64,000 nucleotides of DNA from Rhodobacterales bacterium HKCCE4037 (GTDB lineage Bacteria; Pseudomonadota; Alphaproteobacteria; Rhodobacterales; Rhodobacteraceae): contig WVSM01000011.1 in NCBI GenBank assembly GCA_015689645.1, forward strand, positions 19,521-83,520. Reading direction: 5' to 3'. Within the stretch, counting starts at the first letter, position 1, and each line of letters begins with the position of its first letter. The position numbers and the translations under genes were made by a program. Of this stretch, positions 17,639 through 26,315 are shown piece by piece. Below the pieces are notes generated by a model that was given only the letters and a program-made list of their open reading frames with translations, was not told the DNA's origin and made no database searches.

Positions 17639-18469
17639 ATGACCGACGTACCCACGCTCACCTTCCACGACGGACACTCCATGCCGCAACTGGGCTTCGG
17701 CCTCTGGCAGGTCGACCCGGACGGCGCCGCCGAAGTCGTGCAAAGCGCGCTGGAAGTCGGCTACCGCATGATCGACGGCGCCTATGCCTACCGCAACGAG
17801 GCGGGGCTTGGCGAAGGATTGCGCCGCTCGGGCGTGCCGCGGGACGAGGTGTTCATCACCACGAAAGTCTGGAACGGCGACCATGGCCGCGACAAGGCCC
17901 GCGCTTCGGTCGAACGCAGTCTCGAGGCGATTGGCGTCGATCAACTGGATCTGATCCTGATCCATTGGCCGGTGCCGAGCCGGGACCTCTACGTCGAGAC
18001 GTGGGAAGCGCTGCTGGAGGCGCGGAACGACGGGCTGGTACGCTCGGTCGGCGTGTCGAATTTCAACGCCGACCATCTCGACCGCATCATCGCGGCCACC
18101 GGCGAGGCACCCGTTCTGAACCAGATCGAGGTAAATCCGGAACTCCAGCAACCCGAGATGCGCGCCGCGAATGCCGAGCGTGGCATCATCACGCAAAGTT
18201 GGACGCCGCTTGGCAATGGCCGCTCCTTCGAGGACGAGGCGCTGACAAAACCCGCCGAACGGACCGGCAAGAGCCCGGCGCAGGTGATCCTGCGGTGGCA
18301 TATCCAGATCGGCAACGCGGTGATTCCGCGCTCCACCAACACGGGCCGGCAGCGTGAAAATCTCGACGTGTTCGATTTCGAACTGACGGACGCCGAGATG
18401 GAGGCCATCGACAAGCTCGACGTCGGCCTGCGCACCGGACCTGATCCGTCGGTCTTCAAGATCCTCTGA
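17639..18469 (+). CDS. Aldo/keto reductase
   Basis: A 276-residue AKR of the 2,5-diketo-D-gluconate reductase type (AKR5-like), an NADPH-dependent (alpha/beta)8 enzyme. The catalytic tetrad is visible: Asp46 and Tyr51 ('MIDGAYAYRNE'), Lys76 ('TTKVWNGD') and His109 ('LILIHWPVP'); 'VIPRSTNTGRQRENL' is the cofactor-binding signature. AGAAGGA precedes the 17639 start. The substrate cannot be told from sequence. It interrupts the usual fabA-fabB adjacency, and no link to fatty acid synthesis is evident. Confidence 0.92.
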   Translation: MTDVPTLTFHDGHSMPQLGFGLWQVDPDGAAEVVQSALEVGYRMIDGAYAYRNEAGLGEGLRRSGVPRDEVFITTKVWNGDHGRDKARASVERSLEAIGVDQLDLILIHWPVPSRDLYVETWEALLEARNDGLVRSVGVSNFNADHLDRIIAATGEAPVLNQIEVNPELQQPEMRAANAERGIITQSWTPLGNGRSFEDEALTKPAERTGKSPAQVILRWHIQIGNAVIPRSTNTGRQRENLDVFDFELTDAEMEAIDKLDVGLRTGPDPSVFKIL

Positions 18470-18498
18470 TTGGCTGGCCGCCCCGGAGTTTCCGCCCC

Positions 18499-19179
18499 AT
18501 GACCTACCTCCGTGGCCACTGGCAGCTTCTGGCGATTACCGCCGTCGTCTTCGCCCTGTGGTCCACGCCCGTGGTCCTGCCGCTGAAATTCCTCGTGGTT
18601 TTCTTCCACGAGCTGTCCCACGCGCTCATGGCCATGCTAACAGGCGGGCGGGTGGAAAGCCTTTCTGTGAATTTCCAGCAGGGCGGTGAGGTCTGGACGC
18701 GCGGCGGCTCGCGCTTCCTGACGCTGACGGCGGGCTACCTGGGCTCGCTCCTGATCGGTGTCGGCCTTCTGCTGATCGCCTTGCGCAGCCGGATGGACAA
18801 GGCGGTGCTGGCGGGGATCGGCGTGGTAATGCTCGTGGTCCTCGTGCTCTACGTGCGCGACATTCCGGCCATCATCATCTGCGGTCTCACCGGCGCGGCG
18901 CTGATCGCGGCGTCGCGCTTCTTCTCGGAACAGATCTGCGACCTGATCCTCCGGGTGATCGGTCTCAGCTCCCTGATCTTCGTGCCCTATGACATCTGGG
19001 ACGACACGATCCGGCGCTCCTACCTGCGGTCCGACGCACGAATGCTGGCCGAGGAAATCGGCGGCACCACGATGATCTGGGGCGGGCTGTGGTTCCTCGT
19101 CAGTCTCGCCGTGATCTACTGGTGCCTGCGCCACGGCCTCGGTCGCGACAGCAACCTGCACTTCGGCACGCGCCGGTAA
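18499..19179 (+). CDS. M50-like membrane metalloprotein
   Basis: A 226-residue integral membrane protein related to the peptidase M50B-like group. The zinc motif HExxH is present as His37-Glu-Leu-Ser-His41 in 'VVFFHELSHALMAM', placed in the second hydrophobic segment. About six further hydrophobic stretches follow ('YLGSLLIGVGLLLIAL', 'AVLAGIGVVMLVVLVLYV', 'MIWGGLWFLVSLAVIYW'). Classical site-2 proteases also need a distal Asp; a candidate 'SDARM' occurs but is not convincing. Substrate unknown. A GGAG ribosome-binding site precedes the ATG, 29 bp after the reductase. Confidence 0.8.
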   Translation: MTYLRGHWQLLAITAVVFALWSTPVVLPLKFLVVFFHELSHALMAMLTGGRVESLSVNFQQGGEVWTRGGSRFLTLTAGYLGSLLIGVGLLLIALRSRMDKAVLAGIGVVMLVVLVLYVRDIPAIIICGLTGAALIAASRFFSEQICDLILRVIGLSSLIFVPYDIWDDTIRRSYLRSDARMLAEEIGGTTMIWGGLWFLVSLAVIYWCLRHGLGRDSNLHFGTRR

Positions 19180-19269
19180 GCGGTCGCGCCAACGGCGCGC
19201 GGGCTTACTGGTTGCGCCAAGGGGGCGCGAGGCCCTAGATACGGACGAAAGGCTCAAGGGAGTGCGCTT

Positions 19270-20499
19270 ATGCGTCGTGTCGTCGTTACAGGTTTGGGAA
19301 TCGTTTCACCCATCGGGAACAATGCCGAAGAGGTGGAGGCCAGCCTCAGGGCCGGGCGCTCGGGCATCGAGGCCAGCGCGGAGATGGCGGAACACGGGTT
19401 CCGCAGCCAGATCGCGGGCACGCTCAAGATCGACGTGGCCGACCATGTCGATAAACGCGCGCTGCGTTTCATGGGGCCGGGTGCCGCCTATGCCCATATC
19501 GCGATGGCGCAGGCGATTGCCGATGCGGGGCTGAGCGACGATGACGTGGTCAACGTGCGCACGGGCCTCGTGGCAGGCTCCGGTGGGCCGTCGACCTCGG
19601 CCATGTTCGCGGCCCACCAGACGGTTCTCAAAAGCGGGGCGACCAAGCGGATCGGGCCCTTCGCGGTTCCGAAATGCATGTCCTCCACGGTCTCGGCCAA
19701 CCTTGCGACGGCCTACAAGATCAAGGGCATCAACTACTCGATCACCTCGGCCTGCTCGACCTCGCTGCATTGCATCGGCAACGCGGCCGAGCAGATCATG
19801 ATGGGCAAGCAGGACGTGATGTTCGCCGGCGGTGCGGAAGAGCTCGACTGGACGCTGTCGTGCCTGTTCGACGCGATGGGTGCGATGTCCTCCAAGTTCA
19901 ACGACACGCCCGAGAAGGCCTCGCGCGCGTTCGACGCGGACCGCGACGGCTTCGTGATCGGCGGCGGCGGAGCGATCCTCGTGCTGGAAGAGATGGAGCG
20001 CGCGGTGGCCCGTGGCGCGAAGATCTACGCGGAAGTGACCGGGTTCGCGGCGACCTCCGATGGCCACGACATGGTGGCGCCGTCGGGTGAGGGCGGCGAG
20101 CGCGCGATGCGGCTTGCGCTGCAAACGCTGCCTGAGGGGCGGTCGGTCAGCTACATCAACGCGCACGGCACCTCCACGCCGGTGGGCGATGTCGGCGAAG
20201 TGCAGGCGGTCCGCCGTGTCTTCGGCGAGGGTTCCACCCCGCCGATCTCCTCGACCAAGTCGATGACCGGGCACGCGCAGGGTGCGGCGGGTGCGCTGGA
20301 GGCGGCCTTCTGCCTGCTGATGCTGGACGGTGATTTCATCACGCCCTCGATCAATGTCGACACGCTGGACCCGGAATTGAAGCCGGAAGAGATCGCGACC
20401 GCCTACGTGGAAAACGCGGGCCTCGACAGCGTGATGACCAATTCCTTCGGGTTCGGAGGCACCAACGGCTCGATGATCCTGAGCCGATTTGAGAAGTGA
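19270..20499 (+). CDS. fabB: 3-ketoacyl-ACP synthase I
   Basis: A 409-residue thiolase-fold condensing enzyme. Catalytic Cys162 lies in 'ITSACSTSLHCIG', and the two histidines in 'INAHGTSTPVGD' and 'SMTGHAQGAAGALEA'. The last motif, and association with FabA/FabI, favour FabB (KAS I) over FabF. FabB elongates the cis-3-decenoyl-ACP made by FabA, so the pair sets unsaturated lipid content. GGGAG precedes the start. Nine bases separate it from fabI, indicating an operon. Confidence 0.95.
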   Translation: MRRVVVTGLGIVSPIGNNAEEVEASLRAGRSGIEASAEMAEHGFRSQIAGTLKIDVADHVDKRALRFMGPGAAYAHIAMAQAIADAGLSDDDVVNVRTGLVAGSGGPSTSAMFAAHQTVLKSGATKRIGPFAVPKCMSSTVSANLATAYKIKGINYSITSACSTSLHCIGNAAEQIMMGKQDVMFAGGAEELDWTLSCLFDAMGAMSSKFNDTPEKASRAFDADRDGFVIGGGGAILVLEEMERAVARGAKIYAEVTGFAATSDGHDMVAPSGEGGERAMRLALQTLPEGRSVSYINAHGTSTPVGDVGEVQAVRRVFGEGSTPPISSTKSMTGHAQGAAGALEAAFCLLMLDGDFITPSINVDTLDPELKPEEIATAYVENAGLDSVMTNSFGFGGTNGSMILSRFEK

Positions 20500-20508
20500 G
20501 TTTTCGAT

Positions 20509-21297
20509 ATGGCTGATTTGATGAAGGGCAAACGGGGCCTGATCATGGGCGTCGCCAATGACCGTTCCATCGCGTGGGGCATCGCCAAGGCGCTGCATGC
20601 GGAAGGCGCGGAACTGGCGTTTTCGTACCAGGGCGAGGCCTTCGGTAAGCGGGTGGAGCCTTTGGCCGCTCAGCTCGGCAGCGATTTCATGGTCGATGTG
20701 GACGTCAACAACGACGACAGCATGGACGCCTGTTTCGCCGCTTTGAAGGAGCGGTGGGGGAGCCTCGATTTCGTCGTCCACGCCATCGCCTATTCCGACA
20801 AGACCGAGCTGACGGGCCGCTTCACCAACACGACGCGGGCAAACTTCAGGAACTCGCTGACGATCTCGTGCTATTCCTTCATCGACGTGGCGCGCCGCGC
20901 GTCGGAACTGATGCCGGAGGGCGGCACGCTTCTGACGCTGACCTATCAAGGCTCCAACCGGGTGACGCCCTATTACAACGTGATGGGCGTGGCCAAGGCA
21001 GCGCTGGAGGCCTCGGTGCGCTATCTCGCCAACGACCTCGGGCCGCAGGGCATCCGGGTGAACGCAATCTCGCCCGGGCCGATGAAGACGCTGGCCGGGG
21101 CCGCGATCGGCGGGGCGCGCAAGACCTTCAAGCATACCGATGCGAACGCCCCGCTACGCTCCAACGCGACGCTGGAGGCCATCGGCGGGACGGCGGTGTA
21201 TCTCGCGTCAGACTACGGCGCCTGCACCACCGGTGAGATCGTGATCGTAGACGGCGGTTTCCACGTCCTGAGCATGCCGCAGCCGGAAAACCTCTAG
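20509..21297 (+). CDS. fabI: Enoyl-ACP reductase (NADH)
   Basis: A 262-residue FabI-type short-chain dehydrogenase that performs the last reduction in each fatty-acid elongation cycle. The cofactor loop 'GVANDRSIAWGIAKAL' and the Tyr156-x6-Lys163 pair ('YYNVMGVAKAALE') match E. coli FabI numbering exactly. 'SPGPMKTLAG' is the expected substrate-flap region. Length is normal. It ends the fabB-fabI unit, and a hairpin repeat begins 85 bp downstream that could terminate it. Confidence 0.96.
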   Translation: MADLMKGKRGLIMGVANDRSIAWGIAKALHAEGAELAFSYQGEAFGKRVEPLAAQLGSDFMVDVDVNNDDSMDACFAALKERWGSLDFVVHAIAYSDKTELTGRFTNTTRANFRNSLTISCYSFIDVARRASELMPEGGTLLTLTYQGSNRVTPYYNVMGVAKAALEASVRYLANDLGPQGIRVNAISPGPMKTLAGAAIGGARKTFKHTDANAPLRSNATLEAIGGTAVYLASDYGACTTGEIVIVDGGFHVLSMPQPENL

Positions 21298-21381
21298 TGT
21301 TTTCCGAGGTCTGTTGAACGGAGCGCCTTGCGGCGCGTTGTCTTCTCCTCACCCGCCCGCCGTTGGCGGTCGGTCTCAGGT

Positions 21382-21446
21382 GGGGGGACGCTGTCCCCCG
21401 TCGCCTGAAGGCGACTCCCCCGGAGGTTTTTCTTGCAAGATGAAAG
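21382..21446 (+). repeat. Two-hairpin terminator-like repeat, copy A
   Basis: Located after fabI. Hairpin 1 has arms GGGGGAC/GTCCCCC (21383-21389, 21393-21399); hairpin 2 has arms GTCGCC/GGCGAC (21400-21405, 21410-21415). Then come CCCCCGGAGG, TTTTT and the tail CTTGCAAGATGAAAG. The same module occurs inverted at 56154 and in shorter form at 58489 and 63814. Orientation fits termination of the fabB-fabI transcript. The 210-bp gap from 21298 to 21508 holds nothing else I can name. Confidence 0.75.
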
Positions 21447-21508
21447 GGTGGGCGCGCTTGCGGGTGCTCTTTGCCCGTGACAGGGTTCGGGAAACTGGGG
21501 GAAGCGCG

Positions 21509-22198
21509 ATGTCCGGCATCAAGATCTGTGTGTTCGACGCCTATGGCACGCTGTTCGACGTGGCAGCGGCGGCACGGGCCTTGGCCGGTCAGCCGGAGCG
21601 GGAGGATTTCGCCGCGGTCTGGCAGCAGGTGGCGGCCGATTGGCGGCAGAAGCAGCTGAGTTATTCTTGGCTGCGTGCCGTGGCGCGGGACCATTGCGAT
21701 TTCTGGCAGGTGACCCAGGACGGGCTCGATTGGGCCTTGGAGCGTGCGGGTCTTCAGGATGCGGAGCTGCGCGAGGCGCTTCTGGGGCTCTACTGGGAAT
21801 TGGAGGCCTATCCGGAAGTCCCCGCGATGTTGGCGGCGCTCAAGGCGGGTGGGTTGCAGACGGCAATCTTGTCGAACGGGTCGCCCGAGATGCTCGACGG
21901 AGCCGTGCGCTCCGCCGGGATCGGGGGCGATCTGGACGCGGTTCTGAGTGTCGAAGACGTGGGCATCTTCAAGCCAGACGCGCGGGTCTACGACCTTGTC
22001 GGTGCGCGGTTTGATTGCGCACCGTCCGAGGTGCTCTTCGTGTCGTCGAACGGCTGGGACGCGGCCTTCGGTTCGGCCTACGGGTTCGATACGCTCTGGG
22101 TGAACCGGGCGGGCGAGCCGGTGGATCGGCTCGTGTCGCAACCGGGCCGCGTGGCGCGGGATCTGACCGGGGTTCCGGAAATTGCAGGGGTAAGCTGA
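21509..22198 (+). CDS. HAD hydrolase, 2-haloacid dehalogenase type II
   Basis: A 229-residue HAD-superfamily protein with the type II dehalogenase signature: nucleophile Asp10 in 'CVFDAYGTLFDV', then 'LSNGSPEMLDGAVRSAG', Lys in 'IFKPDARVYDL' and 'VSSNGWDAAFGSAYGF'. The family hydrolyses short (S)-2-haloacids to 2-hydroxyacids, though many members have unproven substrates. It starts a tight operon with an alpha/beta hydrolase and a PLP dehydratase (ATGA-type overlaps). Natural halogenated acids are common in the sea, so the assignment is reasonable but untested. Confidence 0.9.
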   Translation: MSGIKICVFDAYGTLFDVAAAARALAGQPEREDFAAVWQQVAADWRQKQLSYSWLRAVARDHCDFWQVTQDGLDWALERAGLQDAELREALLGLYWELEAYPEVPAMLAALKAGGLQTAILSNGSPEMLDGAVRSAGIGGDLDAVLSVEDVGIFKPDARVYDLVGARFDCAPSEVLFVSSNGWDAAFGSAYGFDTLWVNRAGEPVDRLVSQPGRVARDLTGVPEIAGVS

Positions 22199-23031
22199 TG
22201 GATTTCGTGACAGCGGCAGATGGCACGCGGCTGGCCTATGACGACCAGGGGCAGGGGGTGCCGCTTCTGTGCCTGCCGGGCCTGACCCGCAACATGGATG
22301 ATTTCGAGCCGGTGCTGGCACATTACCGGGACCGCGCGCGGGTGATCCGGATGGATTTCCGGGGGCGTGGTGCGTCGGATTTCGCCGATCACAAGACCTA
22401 CACGCCGCCACAGGAGGCGCAGGACGTTGTGGCGCTGCTCGATCACCTGGGGATCGAAAAGGTCTGCATTCTCGGCACCTCCCGCGGCGGCCTCGTGGCG
22501 CTGGTGATGGCGGCGATGGCGCGCGACCGGCTGTCGGGCGTGATCTTCAACGACATCGGCCCGGACGTGATGCCCGAGGGGCTTTCGGCGATCATGGATT
22601 ACATCGGCAAGCCGCCCTCTTTCCCGTCACTGGAGGCGGCGGCGCTTGCGTTGCCCGGCGCCTACGACGGCATTTTCCGCAACGTGCCAGCGCCCACGTG
22701 GGCCGATTTCGCGCGGCGCATCTGGCGCGAAGAAGATGGCGCGCTGCACCTGCGCTATGACCCGAAGCTGCGTGATGCCGTCGCCCCGGCCTTCGCGCCG
22801 GATTACGAGGCGCCGGACCTCTGGCCGCTCTTCGACGCTCTGGCGGGCCTGCCGCTCGGGCTGATCCGGGGGGCGCAATCCAACATCCTGTCGGCGGAAA
22901 CGGCGGCGGAGATGCGACGACGACGGCCCGACATGGCCTTCGTCGAACTCGCTGACCGGGGCCATGTGCCGTTCCTCGATGAACCGGGGGCGCAGGCGGT
23001 GATCGACGACGTGCTGGAGAAGCTGGAATGA
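22198..23031 (+). CDS. Alpha/beta hydrolase
   Basis: A 277-residue alpha/beta-fold hydrolase. The nucleophile Ser95 is in 'LGTSRGGLVAL', the oxyanion region in 'LPGLTRNMDDFEPV', and the catalytic His in 'ADRGHVPFLDEP'. The substrate is unknown; the closest general types are esterases and enol-lactone hydrolases. The ATG overlaps the dehalogenase stop by one base (TGATG), and its own stop overlaps the next start, so the three proteins are probably made together. Confidence 0.88.
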   Translation: MDFVTAADGTRLAYDDQGQGVPLLCLPGLTRNMDDFEPVLAHYRDRARVIRMDFRGRGASDFADHKTYTPPQEAQDVVALLDHLGIEKVCILGTSRGGLVALVMAAMARDRLSGVIFNDIGPDVMPEGLSAIMDYIGKPPSFPSLEAAALALPGAYDGIFRNVPAPTWADFARRIWREEDGALHLRYDPKLRDAVAPAFAPDYEAPDLWPLFDALAGLPLGLIRGAQSNILSAETAAEMRRRRPDMAFVELADRGHVPFLDEPGAQAVIDDVLEKLE

Positions 23032-24002
23032 CGAATATCGCGGATATCGAAGCGGCGGCCGAGCGGGCGCGCGGCGTTGTGCGGCGGACGCCGCTTCTGT
23101 CCTCGCCTTTCCTGGACGAGATCGCCGGGCGGCCCGTCTACCTGAAGGCCGAAGTGCTCCAGCACACCGGATCGTTCAAGTTCCGTGGCGGCTGGTCGGC
23201 CGTGTCGGCGCTGGACCAAGTGACGCGGGCCAAGGGTGTGCTGGCATTCTCATCGGGTAACCACGCGCAGGGTGTGGCGCGGGCGGCGCAGCTTCACGGC
23301 GTCCCGGCGGTAATCCTGATGCCTGCCGATGCGCCGAAACTGAAGATCGAGAACACCCGGGCCATGGACGCGGAGGTGGTTCTTTACCACCGCGCCGCTG
23401 GCGAGAACCGGGAAGAGATCGGGGACCGCCTGCGCGACGAACGTGGGCTGACGCTGATCAAGCCCTTCGACGATGCGATGGTTATTGCGGGGCAGGGGAC
23501 TTGCGGGCTGGAGATCGCCGAACAGGCCGCCGAGGCGGGCGTGAATGAGGCCACGGTGCTGACCTGCTGCGGCGGCGGCGGGCTGACCTCCGGCATCGCT
23601 TTGGCGCTGGCCGATCGCGCGCCGGGCCTGACGGTCCGCCCGGTCGAGCCGGAGGGCTTCGACGATGTTACGCGCTCGCTGGCTTCCGGTGGGATCAAGC
23701 CGAATAACGGCCCGGAGGTGGGGCTGTGCGACGCGGTGCTGACCCGCGCGCCGGCGGAGCGGACCTTCGCGATCATGTCTGCCCATTGCGGGCCTGGCCT
23801 CGTGGTCAGCGATGCTGAGGTGAAAGCCGCCATGCGCCACGCCGCGACGCGCCTGAAACTGGTGGTGGAGCCGGGTGGGGCAGTCGCGCTGGCCGCGGCG
23901 CTGTTCCATGGCGACGAATTGGCCGAAGGGCCGGTGATCGCGACCCTGTCGGGCGGGAACGTGGACCCGGCGATGTTCGCGCAGATCCTCGCGGAGGGTT
24001 AA
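23028..24002 (+). CDS. PLP-dependent threonine/serine dehydratase-like enzyme
   Basis: A 324-residue fold-type II PLP enzyme. Lys51 in 'HTGSFKFRGGWSAV' is the Schiff-base lysine, 'SSGNHAQGVARAAQL' binds the substrate carboxylate, and 'TCCGGGGLTSGIALAL' is the phosphate-binding glycine loop. It lacks the C-terminal ACT-like regulatory domain of biosynthetic IlvA, so it belongs to the catabolic or racemase-related group (threonine ammonia-lyase, serine racemase, EutB-like). Start overlaps the hydrolase stop. The 3' end overlaps the convergent pcaB end by four bases. Confidence 0.88.
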   Translation: MTNIADIEAAAERARGVVRRTPLLSSPFLDEIAGRPVYLKAEVLQHTGSFKFRGGWSAVSALDQVTRAKGVLAFSSGNHAQGVARAAQLHGVPAVILMPADAPKLKIENTRAMDAEVVLYHRAAGENREEIGDRLRDERGLTLIKPFDDAMVIAGQGTCGLEIAEQAAEAGVNEATVLTCCGGGGLTSGIALALADRAPGLTVRPVEPEGFDDVTRSLASGGIKPNNGPEVGLCDAVLTRAPAERTFAIMSAHCGPGLVVSDAEVKAAMRHAATRLKLVVEPGGAVALAAALFHGDELAEGPVIATLSGGNVDPAMFAQILAEG

Positions 24003-25303
24003 GCGCGCGCACGCACGGCGGCGGCGAAGGCTCGGGCCTCGGCCGGGGCCTGCCCCAAGTCGCGCAGGTCGGGCAGGGCGGTGTCCGGATGCGCTTTCGC
24101 CACGAGTTCTGGCAATGGCCTTCCGCTCTCCATCGCCTCCTTCACCAGCCGCTTGAGCTCCGCCTGCGCGGCGGGGCGTCCCATCTCGCGGGCCAAGGCA
24201 AAGCTGAGCGCCTCGGCGTGGAGCGTGCCGTTGGCCTGGTCGAGCCGCGCTTCCATGCGGGCGCGGTCCGGGGACAGCGCGGCGATGGTGTCGGAGAGCA
24301 GTGCGGCAGAGCGGGCGGCGGCCATGGTCAGTTGCGGCAGGGTCAGCCATTCGGTGAACCACGCCGCACCGTCGCGGGCCTCGGCATGGGGTTGCGACAG
24401 CAGCGCGGCCTGCGCGGGGGCGAAACGGGCCAATGCGATCAGCACCGACGGCGCCACCGGGTTCTGTTTCTGCGGCATGGTCGAGGAGCCGCCGGCCCCC
24501 GACAGCCGCAATTCACCCACATCCGACCGCGCGCCGAGGATGACATCTGTTCCGACTTTGCCGGCACATGAACAAACGCCCGTAAGCCATTGGGACAGAT
24601 CGACGATCCGGCTTCGGTCCGCGTGCCAACTCATCCCCGGATCGGCAAGGCCAAGGCCCTCGGCGAGGCCCTCGCGGATCGCCGCCGGATCCTCGCCCAA
24701 CTGGCTCGCCGTGCCCGCCGCCCCGCTGAGCGACACCGTCAGCGCATAGCCCCGAACCTCGTCCAGCCGCTCCAGCAGGCGCAGCAACGGCCAGCCCCAG
24801 AGCGCCACCTGCGCCCCGAAACTCGACGGCACCGCCGCCTGCCCGTAGGTGCGCGCGACCATTGCGGTTTCGGCCTCCGCCTCCGCCATGTCCGCCATGT
24901 GGCCCAGGGCCGACGCCAAACGCCCTTCGATCAGCGTCAGCGCCTGCCGCATCCGCAGCATCAGCCCGGTGTCCTGGATATCCTGGCTGGTCGCGCCCCA
25001 ATGCAGGTATTGCGCGTGCTCCGGCGCGTCGAGCGCCTTGCGGAAGGCCGCCACCAGCGCCGGGATCACGACTCCGTTCGGCCCGCCGAGACCATCGGGG
25101 TCGATCTGCACCTCCATCGCGGCGCGATGCAGGAAGGCGCCGGAAATCTCAGGGATAACTCCCGCCTCACCCTGCACCTTCGCCAACGTGCCGAGCACCA
25201 GCATCATCGCCCGCACCTCGGCGCTGTCGGAGAACAGCCGCCCGACCTCGGCATCGCCGAAGAGCGTGCGGTGCATCGGGCTGTCGAAGGGCGATGCGCT
25301 CAT
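23999..25303 (-). CDS. pcaB: 3-carboxy-cis,cis-muconate cycloisomerase
   Basis: A 434-residue member of the fumarase/aspartase superfamily. The signature 'GSSTMPQKQNPVAPSVL' contains the flexible catalytic loop. Early segments 'MHRTLFGDAEVGRLFSDSAE' and 'YLHWGATSQDIQDTGLML' are typical of PcaB, which lactonises 3-carboxymuconate in the protocatechuate branch of the beta-ketoadipate pathway. It is translated directly after pcaD (ATGA overlap). The ring-cleaving genes pcaGH and pcaC are not in the window. Confidence 0.92.
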   Translation of the reverse strand: MSASPFDSPMHRTLFGDAEVGRLFSDSAEVRAMMLVLGTLAKVQGEAGVIPEISGAFLHRAAMEVQIDPDGLGGPNGVVIPALVAAFRKALDAPEHAQYLHWGATSQDIQDTGLMLRMRQALTLIEGRLASALGHMADMAEAEAETAMVARTYGQAAVPSSFGAQVALWGWPLLRLLERLDEVRGYALTVSLSGAAGTASQLGEDPAAIREGLAEGLGLADPGMSWHADRSRIVDLSQWLTGVCSCAGKVGTDVILGARSDVGELRLSGAGGSSTMPQKQNPVAPSVLIALARFAPAQAALLSQPHAEARDGAAWFTEWLTLPQLTMAAARSAALLSDTIAALSPDRARMEARLDQANGTLHAEALSFALAREMGRPAAQAELKRLVKEAMESGRPLPELVAKAHPDTALPDLRDLGQAPAEARAFAAAVRARA

Positions 25304-26091
25304 GGCATATGCCCGATATCCTTGAGGAATCCGCTCAGCAGGGCGGCGTATTCACCGGGCTTCTCGACGCAGGGCAGATGGCCGACCCCATGGATCAGCT
25401 CGAACCGCGCGCCGGGGATAAGCTCGGCCAATTCGCGCACCAGGTCCGGCGGGGTGGCGCCGTCTCGATCCCCCGCGATCACCAGGGCGGGCAGGCGCAA
25501 GGCCGCCGTCGTTGTGTAGAAATCCGAACCGGCGATTGCCGCGCAGCAGCCCGCGTAGCCTTCCTCGGGGCAGGTTTCCACCATGCGCTTCCAGGGCGTG
25601 ACCGCGTCCGAAGTCCGGAACTGCGGCGCGAACCAGCGTTCCATGATCGCGTCCGACATGGAGGCCAGGCCGCCCGCGCGGATCATCGCGATGCGCTCGT
25701 CCCACATTTCGCGCGTGCCGATCTTGGCCCCGGTGTTCGACAGGACCACGGCCCGCACGAGGTCGAGCCGCTTGGCCGCAAGCCCCTGCGCGATCATGCC
25801 CCCGATCGAGAGACCCACGATGACCGCGTCGCGCACCTCCAGCGCGTCCATCACCCGCTCGGCATCGCGCACCAGCGCCCCCATGCCGTAAGGCGCATCG
25901 GGGCAGGTCGACAGCCCATGCCCGCGCTTGTCATAGCGGATCAGCCGCAGGCCTTCGGGCAGCGCGTGCACCACGTCGTCCCAGAGCCGCAGGTCCGTCC
26001 CCAGCGAATTCGCGAAGACCACCGGTGGCCCATCCTCGGGGCCGTCCACCTGCACATGCAGGGCCACATCGTCAAAGGTCAGCATATCCAT
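25300..26091 (-). CDS. pcaD: 3-oxoadipate enol-lactonase
   Basis: A 263-residue alpha/beta hydrolase. Ser in 'VGLSIGGMIAQGLA' is the nucleophile, Asp in 'IAGDRDGATPPDL' and His in 'HGVGHLPCVEKP' complete the triad, and 'FANSLGTDLRLWDDVV' is typical for PcaD. It hydrolyses the enol-lactone to 3-oxoadipate. The 26091 start has GGAG upstream on the minus strand. With pcaB it forms a two-gene pcaDB unit; no PcaQ/PcaR-type regulator lies next to it. Confidence 0.92.
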   Translation of the reverse strand: MDMLTFDDVALHVQVDGPEDGPPVVFANSLGTDLRLWDDVVHALPEGLRLIRYDKRGHGLSTCPDAPYGMGALVRDAERVMDALEVRDAVIVGLSIGGMIAQGLAAKRLDLVRAVVLSNTGAKIGTREMWDERIAMIRAGGLASMSDAIMERWFAPQFRTSDAVTPWKRMVETCPEEGYAGCCAAIAGSDFYTTTAALRLPALVIAGDRDGATPPDLVRELAELIPGARFELIHGVGHLPCVEKPGEYAALLSGFLKDIGHMP

Positions 26092-26315
26092 GCGCCCATC
26101 TCCGCCATTCCGGCCACGATGCGCAAGCCCCCGGATGCACCAAAACTGCTTCGGCTCTGGCCAGTCCGGCCCCGATATGATCCTCTCAGGTTGAGATGAA
26201 ACCACCGCGGGTCCGCCCCTCTTTGTTCCCCGAAAATGCCGGGGGTCGACATTTGTGCGCCATTGGTTCAAGCACAATGGCGACGGGGGCTGGCCCCCCA
26301 TTGGCCCGACACCAG

